A stretch of 23,797 nucleotides of DNA, taken from a virus. Shown one piece after another: positions 22,791-23,797 of this stretch; position 1 is the first letter of the stretch; each line of letters begins with the position of its first letter. Made by a program: the position numbers and the translations under genes. The stretch spans positions 1 through 23,797 of the IMG/VR virus record IMGVR_UViG_3300028025_000195; one strand, 5' to 3'. The notes beneath the pieces are model-generated. The model was not told the origin of the DNA. It searched no databases and saw only the letters and a program-made list of their open reading frames with translations.

Positions 22791-23005
22791 AAAACACTAT
22801 TCTGGTTGCTATTGTTGGACTTTTTTTATCTGGATGCTTAGAAGACAGGTATCGGTACTTTTGCCAAAACCCAGATAACTTTCATGCTGAACAATGCCAG
22901 AAACCTAAATGTTTGTTTACCCAACAATGTCCTGAATACTTAGTAGCCCCTATTTTGGAAAAGAAAATCAATGACATCCAACCAGAAACCAAACCTAACA
23001 ACTGA
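22787..23005 (+). CDS. Cys-rich phage lipoprotein
   Basis: This 72-residue protein has a lipoprotein signal peptide: Lys2, a hydrophobic run, and lipobox Leu14-Ser-Gly-Cys17. The mature part carries RYRYFCQNPDNF and four more cysteines (26, 37, 42 and 48) in a QCQKPKC...QQC pattern, enough for two disulfides in the periplasm. Similar small lipoproteins (RYxCQxPxNWxxxxCxxPxC) are familiar from tailed phages near lysis genes, with no proven function. The next residue after Cys17 is Leu, not Asp, so outer-membrane sorting would be expected. It starts in an ATGA overlap and overlaps the holin-like gene by 35 bases. Confidence 0.82.
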   Translation: MKNTILVAIVGLFLSGCLEDRYRYFCQNPDNFHAEQCQKPKCLFTQQCPEYLVAPILEKKINDIQPETKPNN

Positions 23006-23510
23006 AGAATTTGAGGTTCGTGTATGGGGATTTGTGGTCATTGTCGTGACCTGTATCCTGTGCTTTATCGTCATTGCTTTGCTCTATTCTGTCACCTTTG
23101 TGACTCAGCCCATCAAAAGTATGGCTCCGATTGACCAAGCCTATACCAAGATGCTGAACGACATTGTTCTTTTGATTGTTGGCGGTATCGGTGGTGTGAT
23201 GACTAAAAGAGCCGCTGGAGCAGTTTCTAAGGCTTTTGGAGCGCCTCAACCTCCGATGCAACCAATGTGTCAACCAATGGGTTATCAAGGCTCTATGGGC
23301 GGTTTTAACCCTTCCTATGGGTCTTCCTACGCACCTCCGCAATCTGCGTATGGTTTGCCTAGTCAACCATTCGGTGCTATGCCTGTTTGGACTAATCCTG
23401 AGTTGGATGAATCTTGGACACCTGGCCCTCCACCGACTACCCCTCCTGACCACCTAGAAGACGACCATGAGCGTGAAGAGTTGGCTCAAGCAAGAAAAGA
23501 GGCTGAATAA
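22971..23510 (+). CDS. Holin-like membrane protein with long Pro/Gly/Gln tail
   Basis: This 179-residue protein has two likely membrane helices, at about residues 19-43 (FVVIVVTCILCFIVIALLYS) and 61-77 (MLNDIVLLIVGGIGGVM), with basic residues after the second (TKRAAGAVSK). The NDIVLLIVGGIGG segment resembles class II-type phage holins. Unlike them it has a long C-terminal region: Pro/Met/Gln/Tyr-rich from 90 to about 160, then a charged helix (LEDDHEREELAQARKEAE). Position before the spanins supports holin, the protein that forms lethal membrane holes. The start ATG is inside the lipoprotein gene. Another membrane protein is possible. Confidence 0.72.
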   Translation: MTSNQKPNLTTEEFEVRVWGFVVIVVTCILCFIVIALLYSVTFVTQPIKSMAPIDQAYTKMLNDIVLLIVGGIGGVMTKRAAGAVSKAFGAPQPPMQPMCQPMGYQGSMGGFNPSYGSSYAPPQSAYGLPSQPFGAMPVWTNPELDESWTPGPPPTTPPDHLEDDHEREELAQARKEAE

Positions 23511-23797
23511 TGTTACCTTTACCTCTCCCGTGGCTTATTGTGGGTGTTCTAGTGTCTTTATTTGGGTCTTACAGGGTAGGACACCACTATGGATGGCTAG
23601 AACGTGATGGAGACATGAAGATCGCTATTGCTAAAAAGAACGAAGAATCCCGTAAAACAGAACAGAAATTGACTGAAGAACTGAACCTAAATGCTACTAA
23701 ATTATTGGAGGCAAACAATGCTATCAATCAAAAGACTTCTGCCCTTAGTGCTGCCAATCGTGCTGGCAAGTTGCGCCTCTGCCCCTCAAGTAACGTA
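23510..23797 (+). CDS. Rz: Inner-membrane spanin subunit, Rz-like (cut by the right edge)
   Basis: Ninety-six codons are visible and the frame is still open at the window end. The protein starts with a membrane helix (LPWLIVGVLVSLFGSY, about residues 6-21), then a periplasmic coiled coil rich in Lys, Glu, Asn and Gln (KKNEESRKTEQKLTEELNLN, ATKLLEANNAINQKTSALSA), and the basic segment ANRAGKLRL that is typical of Rz proteins near the end of the coiled coil. Rz spans the periplasm and, with its outer-membrane partner, fuses the membranes at the final step of lysis. It starts in a TAATG overlap with the holin-like gene. A second spanin reading frame lies inside it. Confidence 0.85.
   Translation, partial: MLPLPLPWLIVGVLVSLFGSYRVGHHYGWLERDGDMKIAIAKKNEESRKTEQKLTEELNLNATKLLEANNAINQKTSALSAANRAGKLRLCPSSNV
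23707..23711 (+). promoter_or_regulatory. Internal ribosome binding site for embedded Rz1
   Basis: GGAGG lies inside the Rz gene, 6 bases before the ATG at 23718. It is in the right place to start Rz1 in the other frame. Confidence 0.8.
23718..23797 (+). CDS. Rz1: Outer-membrane spanin lipoprotein, Rz1-like, embedded in Rz (cut by the right edge)
   Basis: In the +1 frame relative to Rz, 26 codons are visible: a start MLSIKRLLPLV, a hydrophobic run PIVLAS, then lipobox Leu16-Ala-Ser-Cys19, and ASAPQVT. This is a complete lipoprotein signal peptide followed by the Pro-containing start typical of Rz1. It has a strong internal GGAGG ribosome site. Rz1 would be anchored in the outer membrane and bind Rz across the periplasm. 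The embedded arrangement is known from lambda-like Rz/Rz1 pairs. The gene runs past the window end, so its length is unknown. Confidence 0.85.
   Translation, partial: MLSIKRLLPLVLPIVLASCASAPQVT

Overview
The window reads as the late (packaging, head, tail, ejection and lysis) module of a short-tailed bacteriophage (podovirus type), probably an environmental and likely freshwater phage of a Gram-negative, perhaps betaproteobacterial, host. The podovirus call rests on a terminase-portal-scaffold-capsid block, then an adaptor and a nozzle-like protein, two fibres and three large internal or ejection-type proteins, with no tape measure, sheath or baseplate genes. A Gram-negative host follows from the spanin pair (Rz with an embedded Rz1) and a second lipobox protein. 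The host group and habitat are inference. Every gene is on the plus strand, and most neighbours overlap by 1-8 bases (ATGA, TAATG or TGATG junctions). I see no replication, lysogeny, tRNA or CRISPR features.

Layout. 1-2007: a possible small terminase (its frame is open to the left edge), the large terminase and a small conserved-domain protein. 2012-4429: portal, an unknown 79-residue protein and an FmdB-like zinc ribbon. 4488-6632: scaffold, major capsid protein, terminator, a probable decoration protein, second terminator. 6642-8128: small proteins, including four consecutive translationally coupled, very basic miniproteins. 8125-10313: adaptor and nozzle-like tail proteins. 10317-16344: host-recognition region with two repeat-bearing fibre genes, a free-standing HNH endonuclease between them, a GIY-YIG endonuclease after the second, and a tail-assembly chaperone. 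16354-21175: three large proteins that fit the podovirus ejection apparatus. 21175-22187: five small overlapping genes, most with a membrane segment or coiled coil. 22188-22790: a 96-base spacer with a perfect hairpin, then an HNH-AP2 endonuclease. 22787-23797: Cys-rich lipoprotein, holin-like membrane protein, and Rz/Rz1 spanins cut by the right edge. No endolysin is visible.

How it works together. The terminase feeds DNA through the portal into a scaffold-built capsid. Adaptor and nozzle form the short tail and the fibres bind the host. The ejection proteins are expected to leave the virion with the DNA, and the holin and spanins act at release. Three homing-type endonuclease genes sit in the fibre and lysis regions, which suggests those regions are exchanged between phages. 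Six short genes (30-55 codons) that are easily missed were found by reading across the overlaps: 7223-7366, 7363-7509, 21175-21267, 21264-21377, 21868-22023 and 22020-22187. The spanin pair at the right edge (Rz from 23510, Rz1 from 23718) was found the same way.
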